Shown here one piece after another: positions 63,669-64,000 of a DNA stretch of 64,000 nt. Source of the DNA: Pyronema omphalodes (Eukaryota; Ascomycota; Pezizomycetes; Pezizales; Pyronemataceae); the NCBI GenBank assembly GCA_024516155.1, contig JAJJXM010000006.1, positions 1,116,001 to 1,180,000 on the forward strand, in the 5' to 3' direction. A program made the position numbers and the translations under genes. The first letter of the stretch is position 1, and each line of letters opens with the position of its first letter. Under the pieces are notes generated by a model. That model made no database searches. It was not told the DNA's origin and saw nothing but the letters and a program-made list of their open reading frames with translations.

Positions 63669-64000
63669 CTCGAGGACCTGGAGGTCCGGGTCTGTACGTA
63701 TGTCTGTGCGTTGTGATACTTTCAGGTAAGGGTTTGTGCGATTGATATACGCCGCTGTCCTGTTGGAGGCTCTGTCACCGCGGGGGGGGCAGGACCAACG
63801 TGAAGGCGGGGTGGGTGGTGGCAAAAGCGGGGTCGGTGATGTTGATTTCCTGTAGCAGGATGATGTCTGCTGTTGTGCAGGCGCTGTTTAGGAGGGAGTC
63901 GAGGGCTGGGCGTTGGCGATTCATATTATGGGAAACTATTCGGATTGTCGTTGCGAATGGGTTGTAATTAGACATGTTTAATCATGTCGGTGTCTTTGTC
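63669..64000 (-). pseudogene. X LINE fragment: ORF2 N-terminus and ORF1 end, runs off window
   Basis: Minus strand: the end of ORF1 (to 63968), the overlap ATGTCTAA (63975-63968) and the endonuclease N-terminus MSNYNPFATTIRIVSHNMNR to DLQVLEV at 63669. A one-base gain in the G run at 63781-63788 shifts the frame after LVLPP. It continues beyond 64000. Confidence 0.85.

Overview
The window reads as a transposon graveyard and nursery from a filamentous fungus. I see no intact host gene, tRNA or rRNA. The fungal assignment is inferred from chromodomain-bearing Ty3/gypsy elements (chromoviruses) together with LINEs of Tad1-like layout: a CCHC ORF1, then an ORF2 with AP-endonuclease, reverse transcriptase (RT), RNase H and a C-terminal Cys/His motif. 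The species cannot be told from the sequence. Working names used here: A, B and C are Ty3/gypsy elements, X is the autonomous-type LINE, and Y is an ORF1-only LINE derivative.

Positions 1-26093 are a nest of LTR elements. B (plus strand, 8665-26093) is the oldest host. A (minus strand, 1-8664, continuing left of the window) is inserted in the 5' LTR of B. A B-family solo LTR (10422-11778) and a C-like solo LTR (12303-12867) sit in the gag of B. A whole element C (minus strand, 16447-23897) sits in the integrase of B. Most junctions show 5-bp target duplications, and removing the inserts restores the reading frame of B. All three are decayed by stops and frameshifts. A still shows a canonical -1 frameshift heptamer at the end of gag.

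Positions 26094-26820 hold a broken proline-rich ORF next to B. From 26821 to the right edge everything is LINE-derived. A full-length X on the minus strand (29729-38378) carries a Y insertion. Head-to-head with it lies a 5'-truncated X plus an inverted Y, and this X-Y block is repeated three times in tandem (about 5.53 kb per unit, 38457-55040). After it come a ladder of Y 5' ends (55168-58115), another X split by a full Y (58460-62534), and further X and Y pieces to 64000.

X encodes ORF1 (nucleic-acid binding) and ORF2 (endonuclease, RT, RNase H), joined by an 8-nt stop/start overlap. Y encodes only a 484-aa ORF1-like protein with no polymerase, but it has X-like 5' and 3' ends. The 3' ends of X and both Y subtypes carry the same small hairpin, with a constant AACC/GGTT inner stem and an outer stem that changes on both sides, followed by (AAAC)n or (AAAT)n tails. 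The simplest reading is that Y is mobilised in trans by X-type machinery. Three Y copies keep a full ORF1, and two Y insertions have perfect 14-bp target duplications in X.
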